Source of the DNA: Kluyvera ascorbata_C
GTDB lineage: Bacteria; Pseudomonadota; Gammaproteobacteria; Enterobacterales; Enterobacteriaceae
Reading direction: 5' to 3'
Assembly (NCBI RefSeq): GCF_044197065.1
Contig: NZ_JBIQOI010000001.1
Coordinates: 372,001 to 436,000, forward strand
DNA: 64,000 nt
Under the pieces are notes generated by a model. It saw only the letters and a list, made by a program, of their open reading frames with translations, was not told where the DNA came from and searched no databases. Below, in pieces: positions 51,284 through 59,956 of this stretch (position 1 is its first letter; every line of letters begins with the position of its first letter). The position numbers and the translations under genes were made by a program.

Positions 51284-51693
51284 CAATTAGCCTCACCCCG
51301 ACCCTCTCCCTAAAAGGGAGAGGGAGTGTGCAAACTTCCCGACCGCACTCCACGGTTCCCTCTCCCCCCGGGGAGAGGGTTAGGGTGAGGGGGCAATCCC
51401 CGCCACCGAACTCCCGCACCGCTTTGTGACCCTCATCCCAATTTATCCACCACCCGCCCGCTATCTGCGCCAAACCACCGCTTTTCTCCCGCCAAACGCC
51501 ACCAATATGTGACCCTCATCACCCATCAAACCCCACCGCCTCGCCATTTTGTGCGCTTGCTCAAAAGCGATGACCGGGGGCCATAACAGGCGTGATGCCA
51601 TTCACTAATACGTAAAAAAGCCCGTATCTGCCCGGCGAGAGAATCGGCGCAAGCGCGTTAAATGCAGCTATCTCAACATTCGCAGGTAGCCAC
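51284..51693. other. Intergenic region with CCCTC/GAGGG palindromes and CRP-like repeats
   Basis: The 410 bp between bglX and the GH28 gene hold no supported gene. Two perfect 10-bp hairpins, CCCTCTCCCT/AGGGAGAGGG (51302-51324) and CCCTCTCCCC/GGGGAGAGGG (51358-51379), sit inside an outer CCTCACCC/GGGTGAGG pair (51291-51390), a dispersed repeat type. Further on, TGTGACCCTCATCCCA (51425-51440) and TGTGACCCTCATCACC (51508-51523) repeat each other and match 8 and 9 of 10 CRP core positions. Confidence 0.65.
51508..51523 (+). promoter_or_regulatory. CRP-like site upstream of GH28 operon
   Basis: TGTGA-CCCTCA-TCACC matches the CRP core at 9 of 10 positions, about 180 bp before the GH28 start. A weaker near-copy lies 83 bp upstream. 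Catabolite control of the GH28/GPH genes is inference. Confidence 0.5.
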
Positions 51694-53034
51694 ATGAAGA
51701 TTTCATTGCATAACACCGCTCTCGACCGCAGCGGCAACGTCCCGCTTACCGTGCAGCTTCAGCAGTTGATTGATGAAATCGACCGCGCCGGTGGCGGCAC
51801 GCTGGTGGTCTCTCCAGGCGACTGGATGACCGGCACGCTGGTCCTGCCGTCAAACTTTACCCTGCACCTTGAAGCGGGTGCGCGCCTGCTGGCAAGCCCA
51901 AACGCCGAAGACTATCCGGCTGAACTGACGCAAACCGTCGCCGAACTGTCCCGCATGGCGCTGATTTATGCGCGCAACGCTCACCACATCACGCTCAGCG
52001 GCGAAGGCTGCCTGGTGGGCGGGGCCAGCGCCTGGTTCTCACAGCGCGCCGATGCCCAAGGCTACCGCCAGCCGAAAACCATGCGCCCGCGTATGCTGGT
52101 GCTGGAAGGTTGTCAGCAGGTGCGCGTTCGCGATATCACCATTAGCGACTCGCCAATGTGGACGGCACATCTGGTGAGCTGCAACCAGGTGTTTATCCAG
52201 AACTTAACCATTGATAACGATCTGGCGCTCTCCAACACCGATGCGCTGGATATTGATAGCTGCCAGTACGTGCACATCAGCGACAGCTACTTTAGCGCCG
52301 CCGATGACGGTATCTGCGTGAAAACCACCCGCAAGCCGGAAGGGCTCCAGCAGCCAACGCGCCACGTGGTGGTGAGCAACTGCCTGATCCGCTCAAAAAG
52401 CTGCGCCATCAAAATTGGCACCGAAACCTTCGCCGACATCAGCCATATCGCGGTGCATAACTGCTCAATCTTCGAGTCCAACCGCGGCATTGGCCTGGTC
52501 TCTCGCGACGGCGGCCAGTTCAGCCAGATGATCTTCAGCAACATCCTGTTCGACTGCCGTCACGGGCACCCATGCCACTGGGGTAAAGCTGACCCAGTGT
52601 TTATCTCCGTGCGCCACCGCGACCCGCAGGTGCAGCCGGGAAGGGTTGAGGACATTATCTTCAGCCAGCTTTCTGGGGTGAGCGAAGGGGCCATCAACCT
52701 GCACGCGGAAACGCCGGGTGATATCCGCCATATCACCTTCAATGGGCTCTCATTGCAGCAGCTTTCCGGCCCGTCCGATGAGCAGGGCTGCTACGACATT
52801 CGCCCGCCGTGTAACCCGGCAAGCCCAACCGGGATGGGGCTCGACAACGCCTACCGTGTGAACCCACAAACCGGCCGCGCCTGGGGCGTAGATGCCTATC
52901 CGGGCGGCCTGCCTGGGCTGTACGCCAACGGGGTGCGAGATCTGACCCTCAACGACCTGCGTATTCGCCGCCCACAGCCGCTGCCGCAGGGCTGGAGTGA
53001 GCACGCCATCGTGCAGGAAAACGCCGACGCCTGA
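51694..53034 (+). CDS. Cytoplasmic GH28 (polygalacturonase-like) protein
   Basis: Right-handed beta-helix glycoside hydrolase of 446 residues. GH28 acidic residues are present: N181-T-D183 (SNTDALDID) and D204-D205 (AADDGICVK). At the position of the usual GHG, the sequence reads KSCAIKIGTET, so the classical histidine is not seen. This variant occurs in exo-acting bacterial members, to my recollection. There is no signal peptide, so it would act on imported oligosaccharides, probably galacturonides. The downstream GPH symporter begins 62 bp later, on the same strand. The substrate is inference. Confidence 0.87.
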   Translation: MKISLHNTALDRSGNVPLTVQLQQLIDEIDRAGGGTLVVSPGDWMTGTLVLPSNFTLHLEAGARLLASPNAEDYPAELTQTVAELSRMALIYARNAHHITLSGEGCLVGGASAWFSQRADAQGYRQPKTMRPRMLVLEGCQQVRVRDITISDSPMWTAHLVSCNQVFIQNLTIDNDLALSNTDALDIDSCQYVHISDSYFSAADDGICVKTTRKPEGLQQPTRHVVVSNCLIRSKSCAIKIGTETFADISHIAVHNCSIFESNRGIGLVSRDGGQFSQMIFSNILFDCRHGHPCHWGKADPVFISVRHRDPQVQPGRVEDIIFSQLSGVSEGAINLHAETPGDIRHITFNGLSLQQLSGPSDEQGCYDIRPPCNPASPTGMGLDNAYRVNPQTGRAWGVDAYPGGLPGLYANGVRDLTLNDLRIRRPQPLPQGWSEHAIVQENADA

Positions 53035-53096
53035 TGCTTTTTGACGACGGCGCGGCTTGCGGCCTCGCCGTCCCGTTATGTTCAAGGGGATGGAAA

Positions 53097-54659
53097 ATGA
53101 TAAAAAAAGTGCGGGAGATAAAACTCCACAACTATATCTGTTACGGCCTGGCCGATGTTATCGGTTCCGGTGCTTTTACTCTGGTAAGCGCCTGGCTGCT
53201 GTTCTTCCTGACCACCTTCTGCGGCCTGACGCCGATTGAAGCGGGGTCGCTGTTCGCCGTGGCGCGTATTGTCGATGTGATCATGTGTCCGTGCATGGGC
53301 TACATCTCCGATAACTTCCACAAAACGCGCCTCGGTCGCCGCTTTGGCCGTCGCCGTTTCTTCCTGCTGCTGAGTATTCCACTGGTGGCGGTCTACAGCC
53401 TGCTGTGGGTACAGGGCTTCAACTATTGGATGTACCTGCTGGTCTATATCCTGTTTGAAATCGTCTACTCGATGATCTTGATCCCGTACGACACGCTGTC
53501 GGCCGAGATGACCAATGACTTTACCAAACGCTCTAAGCTGACCAGCGCCCGTATGTACATCGCCCAGTTCGCGGGCTTCACCGCCGCGTTCCTGCCGGGT
53601 CGCCTGCTGGCCTACTTTGGATCCGATTCCGCTATTTCCTTCTTCTACGCCGGGGCGATTTTCACCGTTGCCTTTATGGTGGTGCTGTTCTTCGTGTACT
53701 TCGGTACCTGGGAACGTTCGCTGGAAGAGATTGAGCAGAGCGAGCGCAGCGTTGAGACCGAAGAGAAGCTGCCGCTGAGCAAGCGCCTGTTTGATATCTA
53801 TTATGATTTTATCTCCACCCTGAAAATCAAAACCTTCCGTTCGCACCTGGGGATGTACCTGGGCGGTTCAGTGGCACAGGATATCTTCAACTCCGTCTTT
53901 ACCTATTTCGTGGTCTTTGCGCTGGCGACCTCTTCCGTCGTAGCCAGTAACCTGCTGAGCGTCATCAATGGGTTGCAGTTCTTCGGCGTCGGTGTCGCCA
54001 CCTGGCTGACCCTGCGTTACTCGCCGTCTCGCGCGTTTGCGACTCAGGCGCTGATGGCGCTGGTGGCGTTTGCCCTGTTCGCGGTGACCTATCTCTACGG
54101 CTCGACCAGTATGGCGATGCTCTATCTGGCGGCGGGCGTTGCTGGTCTGGCGCGTGGCGGCATCTATTCCATTCCATGGAATAACTACACCTTCGTGGCG
54201 GATGTGGATGAGATTCTGACCTGTAACCGTCGTGAGGGGATCTTCGCGGGCTTTATGAGCCTGCTGCGTAAAGCCTCACAGGCGTTCTCTATCTTCCTCG
54301 TTGGCGTGGCGCTGCAAATGTCCGGCTTTATCACCGGCCACTCCAGCCAACCGCAGTCGGCTATCAACATGATCCTCGCCATCATGATTATTCTGCCGGT
54401 TCTGCTGACCCTGTGGGGCATCTGGTCTGCCTTCCAATTCAAAGTGAACAGCCGCACCCATGCGGTACTGAACGACGAAGTGGCGCGCCTGAAACAAGGT
54501 GGCAGCAAAGCGACCGTCACGGCAGAAACCAAAGAGGTTATCGAAAGCCTGACCGGGATGCCGTACGACCACTGCTGGGGGGATAACACCGTCGGCCACG
54601 TTAACCGCAGCCTGCTGAAAGCCAAACAGCATCAGTTAGCGCAGTTGAAAAACGCATAG
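53097..54659 (+). CDS. GPH-family sugar:cation symporter, TogT-like
   Basis: Twelve-TM glycoside-pentoside-hexuronide symporter of 520 residues. Family marks are LADVIGSGAFTLVSAWLLFF, the loop ARIVDVIMCPCMGYISDNF, and IPYDTLSAEMTNDFTKRSKL, the GPH signature. Length and sequence pattern recall TogT, the oligogalacturonide symporter of Dickeya. It follows the GH28 gene, so the pair should import and trim oligouronides. ATG 53097 follows GGGGATGG; an earlier in-frame start at the GH28 stop is less likely. Confidence 0.86.
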   Translation: MIKKVREIKLHNYICYGLADVIGSGAFTLVSAWLLFFLTTFCGLTPIEAGSLFAVARIVDVIMCPCMGYISDNFHKTRLGRRFGRRRFFLLLSIPLVAVYSLLWVQGFNYWMYLLVYILFEIVYSMILIPYDTLSAEMTNDFTKRSKLTSARMYIAQFAGFTAAFLPGRLLAYFGSDSAISFFYAGAIFTVAFMVVLFFVYFGTWERSLEEIEQSERSVETEEKLPLSKRLFDIYYDFISTLKIKTFRSHLGMYLGGSVAQDIFNSVFTYFVVFALATSSVVASNLLSVINGLQFFGVGVATWLTLRYSPSRAFATQALMALVAFALFAVTYLYGSTSMAMLYLAAGVAGLARGGIYSIPWNNYTFVADVDEILTCNRREGIFAGFMSLLRKASQAFSIFLVGVALQMSGFITGHSSQPQSAINMILAIMIILPVLLTLWGIWSAFQFKVNSRTHAVLNDEVARLKQGGSKATVTAETKEVIESLTGMPYDHCWGDNTVGHVNRSLLKAKQHQLAQLKNA

Positions 54660-54667
54660 GTGCCAAT

Positions 54668-54738
54668 CCCGGCGGCGCTTCGCTTGGCCGGGCTACAAAC
54701 CAACACCTGTAGCCCGGGCGAGCGCAGCGACCCCGGGA
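54668..54738. repeat. REP-like inverted pair (CCGGGCTAC family), possible terminator
   Basis: CCCGGCGGCGCTTCGCTTGG and the inverted AGCCCGGGCGAGCGCAGCGA lie between the GPH gene and the next MFS gene. The outer arms AATCCCGG/CCGGGATT (54666-54673/54733-54740) are followed by a run of T, so the whole can act as a terminator. Confidence 0.8.
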
Positions 54739-54756
54739 TTTTTTTGGATAACAGAA

Positions 54757-55992
54757 ATGACCGAACAAAGTTTATATATTCAACAGGGTATCTGGGCGCG
54801 CCTCGGCCTGCCGCGCGAGCTGGCGTGGGGATTCGTCGGCGTCTTCCTGTTTATTACCGGGGCAACTATCGAACAGAGCTGGCTGGCCTCGCTGCTGCAA
54901 CAGCGCGGGCTTGATGCGGTACATATCAGCCTGCTGTCATCGGTCTTTGGCCTGTGCGTGGCGGCCATCTCGTGGTTCTCCGGGATTGGCGCGGGCGTAC
55001 TCGGCATTCGTCGCCTGATGTGGCTGGCGACGCTGCTCTATTTTATCGGCTCGGTACCGTTTATTTTCGTCGCGCTGCCGGAGGGCAACTATCCGCTGAT
55101 GATGGTGAGCTACGCGGTGCGCGGCATGGCCTACCCGCTGTTTGCCTACTCGTTTCTGGTGTGGATCAACCAGCGCTGCGAAAGCCGAATTCTTGGCCGC
55201 GCCGTCTCCTGGTTCTGGATTGCCTTCGGCGTCGGCATGACCATCGTCGGGCCGTGGTTCTCCGGCTTTATGATCCCACGTCTGGGTGAAACCACCACCT
55301 TGCTCTCAGGCTTTATTTTCGTGCTGGCGGGCTGCGGCTGCGCGCTCATTCTCAATCGCGACAAACCGCAGTGGCAGCAGGACGGCGCGGTAGCGCAGGC
55401 GCTGGCGGAAGGGATAATCGTGCTGGTACGCGAACCGAAAATGCGCCTGGCGGTAGTGGTCAAAACCATCAACGACATCGGCAAATTTTCGCTGGTTATC
55501 CTGATGCCGGTTTACCTGCCGCGCTTTGGCTTCAGCATTGAAGAGTGGCTGACCATCTGGGGCCTGGTGAACGTGGTGAATATCTTCGCCAACTACTTCT
55601 TCGGCTGGCTGGGCGATACCATCGGCTGGCGTAATACCGTGGTCTGGTTTGCCGGTACGCTGTGCGGCGCGTCGGCGCTGGCGGTGTGCTATGCACCAGT
55701 ACTGTTTGGTCATAGCAGCGTGGCGATGGTAATCGCGCTGGCGATTTATGCCATTGGCCTGGGCGCGTTCGGGCCGCTGAGCGCGTTGATCCCTTCGCTG
55801 CTGCCGGAAAATAAAGGCGCGGCGATCTCTTGTCTGAATCTCGGCTCGGGTCTGAGTAACTTTGTCGGGCCGTTTATCGTGACGCTGTGCGTAAATCCGC
55901 TGGGCGTCGAGGGAACGCTGTGGGTGATTGCGCTGCTGTACTTCGCCGCCAGTTTGCTGACAATTCCGTTAACTCTCCCCAAAAAGGGGTGA
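54757..55992 (+). CDS. MFS transporter, RbtT/DalT/CsbX-like polyol permease type
   Basis: Major facilitator of 411 residues with twelve TM segments. The N-terminal LPRELAWGFVGVFLFITGATIEQSWLAS and INQRCESRILGRAVSWFWIAFGVGMTIVGPW resemble the ribitol/arabinitol permease group (RbtT, DalT, CsbX). No polyol dehydrogenase or kinase is adjacent. GGATAAC precedes the ATG. It is separated from the GPH gene by a REP-like terminator, so it may be expressed independently. Substrate unknown. Confidence 0.75.
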   Translation: MTEQSLYIQQGIWARLGLPRELAWGFVGVFLFITGATIEQSWLASLLQQRGLDAVHISLLSSVFGLCVAAISWFSGIGAGVLGIRRLMWLATLLYFIGSVPFIFVALPEGNYPLMMVSYAVRGMAYPLFAYSFLVWINQRCESRILGRAVSWFWIAFGVGMTIVGPWFSGFMIPRLGETTTLLSGFIFVLAGCGCALILNRDKPQWQQDGAVAQALAEGIIVLVREPKMRLAVVVKTINDIGKFSLVILMPVYLPRFGFSIEEWLTIWGLVNVVNIFANYFFGWLGDTIGWRNTVVWFAGTLCGASALAVCYAPVLFGHSSVAMVIALAIYAIGLGAFGPLSALIPSLLPENKGAAISCLNLGSGLSNFVGPFIVTLCVNPLGVEGTLWVIALLYFAASLLTIPLTLPKKG

Positions 55993-56006
55993 TTGCTGAA
56001 ATTTCG

Positions 56007-56017
56007 TCTACGCTTTT
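56007..56017 (+). promoter_or_regulatory. Sigma-S-type -10 of the osmF operon
   Basis: TCTACGCTTTT matches the sigma-S extended -10 consensus KCTAYRCTTAA at 9 of 11 positions, 47 bp before the osmF ATG. RpoS and osmotic induction of osmF-yehYXW is established in E. coli and Salmonella. Confidence 0.8.
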
Positions 56018-56063
56018 TGCTTAAGCGCCTGTTTTATCTCGCGCAAAAATAAGAGGAAAGCGT

Positions 56064-56981
56064 ATGACGATTTCAAGTGGATGGACGGCATCACTGGTAC
56101 TGGCGGCGGCGGTTGCGCTGCCGTTGCAGGCGGCTGAACCGGTTAAAGTCGGGTCAAAAATTGATACGGAAGGGGCGCTGCTCGGCAACATTATCCTGCA
56201 GGTGCTGGAAAGCCACGGCGTCAAAACGGTGAATAAGGTTCAGCTCGGTACGACGCCCGTCGTGCGCGGGGCGATAACCTCCGGCGCGCTGGATATCTAC
56301 CCGGAGTACACCGGCAACGGCGCGTTCTTCTTCAAAGATGAAACCGACTCGGCATGGAAAAATGCGGCGGCGGGCTACGAGAAGGTGAAAAAGCTCGATG
56401 CTGAGAAAAATCATCTGATCTGGCTGACCCCCGCACCGGCGAATAACACCTGGACCCTTGCGGTGCGCAAAGATCTGGCGGAACAAAACAAACTCACTTC
56501 GCTTACCGACCTGAGCGGCTATCTGAAAAAAGGCGGCACGTTTAAGCTGGCGGCCTCTGCTGAATTTATCGAACGCCCGGATGCGCTGCCGGCATTTGAA
56601 AAAGCCTATGACTTTAAGCTCAATCAGGACCAACTGCTGTCGCTGGCGGGCGGTGATACCGCCGTCACCATTAAAGCGGCGGCGCAGCAAACCTCCGGCG
56701 TGAACGCGGCGATGGCCTATGGCACTGACGGCCCGGTAGCGGCGCTGGGGCTACAGACGCTGAGCGACCCGAAAGGCGTGCAGCCGATTTACGCGCCGAC
56801 CCCGGTCGTGCGTGAAGCGGTGCTGAAAGCCTATCCGCAGTTGGACGACTGGTTGAAGCCGGTGTTCGCGAGCCTTGATGAAAAGACCCTGCAAACGCTG
56901 AACGCGAAGATTGCGGTCGAAGGGCTGGACGCCAAAACCGTGGCGGCGGAATACCTGAAGCAAAAAGGGTGGGCGAAGTAA
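56064..56981 (+). CDS. osmF: Osmoprotectant ABC transporter substrate-binding protein OsmF (YehZ)
   Basis: Periplasmic binding protein of 305 residues for glycine betaine-type compatible solutes (low affinity in E. coli). Signal peptide ends VALPLQA-A; the OpuAC-type fold shows KVGSKIDTEGALLGNIILQVL and SGALDIYPEYTGNGAFF. First gene of osmF-yehYXW with a sigma-S-like promoter. The gap to yehY is 12 bp. Confidence 0.96.
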   Translation: MTISSGWTASLVLAAAVALPLQAAEPVKVGSKIDTEGALLGNIILQVLESHGVKTVNKVQLGTTPVVRGAITSGALDIYPEYTGNGAFFFKDETDSAWKNAAAGYEKVKKLDAEKNHLIWLTPAPANNTWTLAVRKDLAEQNKLTSLTDLSGYLKKGGTFKLAASAEFIERPDALPAFEKAYDFKLNQDQLLSLAGGDTAVTIKAAAQQTSGVNAAMAYGTDGPVAALGLQTLSDPKGVQPIYAPTPVVREAVLKAYPQLDDWLKPVFASLDEKTLQTLNAKIAVEGLDAKTVAAEYLKQKGWAK

Positions 56982-56993
56982 TCGGTTAATCGC

Positions 56994-58148
56994 ATGCCTC
57001 GTTGTACTCATCGCGTGGTGGCGCTGCTGGCGGTGCTTATGCTGGCCGCCGCCGCGCTGCCGTTCGTCAATTTCGCCCCGAACCGTCTGGTCTCGGGCGA
57101 AGGCCTTTGGTTATGGCAAATCTGGGCCTTTCCTCCGCTTATTCTGCTGCTCATTCCCGCGCTGTTTTTACTGCTTTGCTGGCTGCCTGGTCGGCTGCCG
57201 AGCCTGTTGATTCTGCTGCTTGCCGAAGCCAGCTTTGCGCTTGTGCTGTGGACGAGCGGCGAGGCCGCGCAGCAGTTGGCGCAGAACAGTAGCCCACTGG
57301 CGCGCACCTCGCCGGGAAGCGGGCTATGGCTAGGCTTACTGCTGATGCTGCTGATATGCAGCGAGGCCATCCGTCGTCTGACTTCGCGGGCATTATGGCG
57401 CTGGCTGCTGAACGTTCAACTTTGGTTGCTCCCCTGCTGGCTGCTGTGGAGCGGGGCGCTGGATGGTCTGTCGTTGATGAAGGAGTACGCCAATCGGCAA
57501 GAGACCTTTAACGACGCGCTCAGCCAGCATTTGCTGCTGCTGTGGGGCACGCTGGTACCGTCGCTGCTGATCGGGGTGCCTATTGGCATGTGGTGCTGGC
57601 GGCGGCCCGGGCGGCAGTCGAGCGTGTTTACCGTCCTCAATATTATTCAGACCATCCCCTCGGTGGCGCTGTTTGGCCTGCTGATTGCGCCACTTGCCGG
57701 GCTGGTGCAGCGTTTCCCGTGGCTGGCGAATTTCGGCGTGGCGGGAACCGGGCTGGCTCCGGCGCTGATTGCGCTGGTGCTCTACGCGCTGCTGCCTATC
57801 GTTCGTGGCGTGGTGGCGGGGATGCAGCAGGTTTCCACCCAGGTGCTGGAAAGCGCGGCGGCGATGGGGATGAGCCGCGCTCAAACGTTTTTGCGCGTGC
57901 AGCTACCGCTGGCGCTGCCGGTGCTGCTGCGCAGCCTGCGGGTGGTGACGGTACAAACGGTCGGCATGGCGGTAGTCGCGGCGCTGATAGGCGCGGGCGG
58001 CTTTGGCGCGCTGGTATTCCAGGGGCTGCTCAGCAGCGCGCTGGATCTGGTGCTGCTTGGCGTGATCCCGGTGATCGCACTGGCGGTCATTGCGGATGCG
58101 CTGTTTAGCCTGGTGGGCACCTTACTGAAAGGAGAGACCGATGATTGA
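56994..58148 (+). CDS. yehY: Osmoprotectant ABC transporter permease YehY
   Basis: Inner-membrane permease of 384 residues (E. coli 385). The N-terminal half holds about five hydrophobic segments; the C-terminal half is the BPD_transp_1 domain with the EAA loop QVLESAAAMGMSRAQTFLRVQLPLALP. It overlaps yehX by 8 bp. The ribosome site of yehY itself is poor, suggesting coupling to osmF. Confidence 0.95.
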   Translation: MPRCTHRVVALLAVLMLAAAALPFVNFAPNRLVSGEGLWLWQIWAFPPLILLLIPALFLLLCWLPGRLPSLLILLLAEASFALVLWTSGEAAQQLAQNSSPLARTSPGSGLWLGLLLMLLICSEAIRRLTSRALWRWLLNVQLWLLPCWLLWSGALDGLSLMKEYANRQETFNDALSQHLLLLWGTLVPSLLIGVPIGMWCWRRPGRQSSVFTVLNIIQTIPSVALFGLLIAPLAGLVQRFPWLANFGVAGTGLAPALIALVLYALLPIVRGVVAGMQQVSTQVLESAAAMGMSRAQTFLRVQLPLALPVLLRSLRVVTVQTVGMAVVAALIGAGGFGALVFQGLLSSALDLVLLGVIPVIALAVIADALFSLVGTLLKGETDD

Positions 58149-59088
58149 GTTTTCCGCGGTCAATAAATCGTTCGGCCAGCATCCGGCGGTGAAAAATCTC
58201 ACGCTGCGGCTGGAAGAAGGGGCGTTTTCGGTGCTGATTGGCACCTCCGGTTCGGGGAAATCAACCACGCTCAAAATGATTAACCGGCTGGTGGAGCCCG
58301 ATAGCGGGAGCATCCGTTTTGCCGGGCAGGATATTCGCGAGCAGCCGCTGCTCGCCCTGCGTCGACGCATGGGCTATGCCATTCAGTCCATTGGCCTGTT
58401 CCCACACTGGACGGTGGCACAAAACATCGCCACCGTGCCGCAGCTGTTGAAATGGCCGCAGGCGAAGGTGGATGCGCGAATTGACGAGCTGATGGCGTTA
58501 CTGGGTCTGGAACCGGCGCTGCGGGCGCGTTTCCCGCATCAGCTCTCCGGCGGCCAGCAGCAGCGCGTTGGCGTGGCGCGGGCGCTGGCGGGCGACCCGG
58601 AAGTGTTGCTGATGGATGAACCCTTCGGCGCGCTGGACCCGGTTACCCGCGGGGCGCTGCAACAAGAGATGCGCCGTATTCATCAGCTGCTGGGGCGAAC
58701 CATCGTGCTGGTGACTCATGATATCGACGAAGCACTGCGCCTGGCGGATAACCTGATTCTGATGGACGGCGGCGAGGTGGTACAGCAGGGCACGCCGCTG
58801 CAAATGCTCAGCCAGCCGGGCAGCGAATTTGTCCGTACCTTTTTCGGCCGTAGTGAACTCGGCGTGCGGCTGCTGTCGCTGCGTCAGGTGGCGGACTATA
58901 TGCGCCATGGTGAGCGCGCCGAAGGGGAGGCGATTACCGCCGCCGCGTCGTTGCGCGATGCGCTTTCCGGTTTTATGGCGCAGCGGCGCACCGTGTTACC
59001 GGTGGCGGATGCCGCAGGGCGGGTCTGCGGTACGCTGCATTTTGCCGACCTGCTGCGCGAGGAGTTGAGCGATGCGCCTGCTTCGTGA
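58141..59088 (+). CDS. yehX: Osmoprotectant ABC transporter ATP-binding protein YehX
   Basis: ABC ATPase of 315 residues. Walker A GTSGSGKST (about 36-44), signature LSGGQQQRVGVARAL, Walker B VLLMDEPFGALD, H-loop LVTHDIDEA. A CBS-like C-terminal tail (about 255-312; TVLPVADAAGRVCGTLHFADLL) is typical of OpuCA/ProV-type regulators of ionic strength response. It overlaps yehY by 8 bp and yehW by 17 bp. Confidence 0.96.
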   Translation: MIEFSAVNKSFGQHPAVKNLTLRLEEGAFSVLIGTSGSGKSTTLKMINRLVEPDSGSIRFAGQDIREQPLLALRRRMGYAIQSIGLFPHWTVAQNIATVPQLLKWPQAKVDARIDELMALLGLEPALRARFPHQLSGGQQQRVGVARALAGDPEVLLMDEPFGALDPVTRGALQQEMRRIHQLLGRTIVLVTHDIDEALRLADNLILMDGGEVVQQGTPLQMLSQPGSEFVRTFFGRSELGVRLLSLRQVADYMRHGERAEGEAITAAASLRDALSGFMAQRRTVLPVADAAGRVCGTLHFADLLREELSDAPAS

Positions 59089-59809
59089 TCCGCTGCTGTG
59101 GCTGCTGGCGCTGTTTGTCGGTCTGCTCGTCGGCATGCCTTACAGCGAGCCGCTGTTTCATGTTCTGTTTCCCGAACAGCCTCGTCCGCTCTATCAGCAG
59201 GCCGGGTTTCTCTCGCTGACGCTGGCGCATGGCTGGCTGGTGGGCGTTTCGAGCCTGACGGCGATAGTGATTGGCGTCAGCGCCGGTGTACTGGTGACGC
59301 GCCCGGCGGGCAGCGAGTTTCGGCCATTGGTCGAGACGTTAGCCGCGATGGGGCAAACTTTTCCCCCGGTCGCTGTGCTGGCGATGGCCGTTCCGGTGAT
59401 GGGGTTTGGCGAAAAACCGGCAATTATTGCGCTGATACTGTACGGCATTCTGCCGGTATTACAGGGGACGTTAGCCGGGCTGGCGGCGGTTTCTGAGAGC
59501 GCATTAAGCGTGGCGCAAGGGATGGGGATGTCAGGCTGGCAGCGGTTGCGTCAGGTTGAGCTACCGTTAGCGGCACCGGTTATCGTCGCGGGGATTCGGA
59601 CGTCGGTTATCGTTAATATCGGCACAGCGACGATTGCCTCAACGGTCGGGGCAAATACGCTTGGCACGCCAATTATCATTGGCCTGAGCGGATTTAATAC
59701 GGCTTATGTGGTGCAGGGGGCCATTCTGGTGGCGCTGGCGGCGATTATCGTCGACCGCGCCTTTGAGCGGCTGAGTTTACGGCTCAGCCGACACCGCCGC
59801 GCACAATAA
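59072..59809 (+). CDS. yehW: Osmoprotectant ABC transporter permease YehW
   Basis: Second permease of the OsmF system, 245 residues (E. coli 243), with about six TM segments. The conserved coupling region SVAQGMGMSGWQRLRQVELPLAAPVI is followed by NIGTATIASTVGANTLGTPIIIGLSGFNTAYV. It starts inside yehX after GAGGAG. Its last 26 bases overlap the convergent small gene yohO. Confidence 0.96.
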   Translation: MRLLRDPLLWLLALFVGLLVGMPYSEPLFHVLFPEQPRPLYQQAGFLSLTLAHGWLVGVSSLTAIVIGVSAGVLVTRPAGSEFRPLVETLAAMGQTFPPVAVLAMAVPVMGFGEKPAIIALILYGILPVLQGTLAGLAAVSESALSVAQGMGMSGWQRLRQVELPLAAPVIVAGIRTSVIVNIGTATIASTVGANTLGTPIIIGLSGFNTAYVVQGAILVALAAIIVDRAFERLSLRLSRHRRAQ

Positions 59810-59897
59810 ACGAATATCCCGCGAGCATGACACCGCCAATACCGCTGATAGCCATCAGCCCAAAAATGATGATTGCGGCGAGTTTGCTTGACTTCAT
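59784..59897 (-). CDS. yohO: Small membrane protein YohO
   Basis: A 37-residue single-TM protein, MKSSKLAAIIIFGLMAISGI continuing GGVMLAGYSFIVRGGVG. The centre MAISGIGGVMLAGYSFIVR matches my memory of E. coli YohO (35 residues) almost exactly. The start ATG (59895-59897) has AAGGAG at ideal spacing. The role is unknown. The 3' end overlaps that of yehW on the opposite strand, so each stop codon lies inside the other gene. Confidence 0.88.
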   Translation of the reverse strand: MKSSKLAAIIIFGLMAISGIGGVMLAGYSFIVRGGVG

Positions 59898-59956
59898 GGT
59901 GTACTCCTTTTGTTAACCAAAAGATTATACCGCGAAGCTTGTCTGTTAACGAACGA

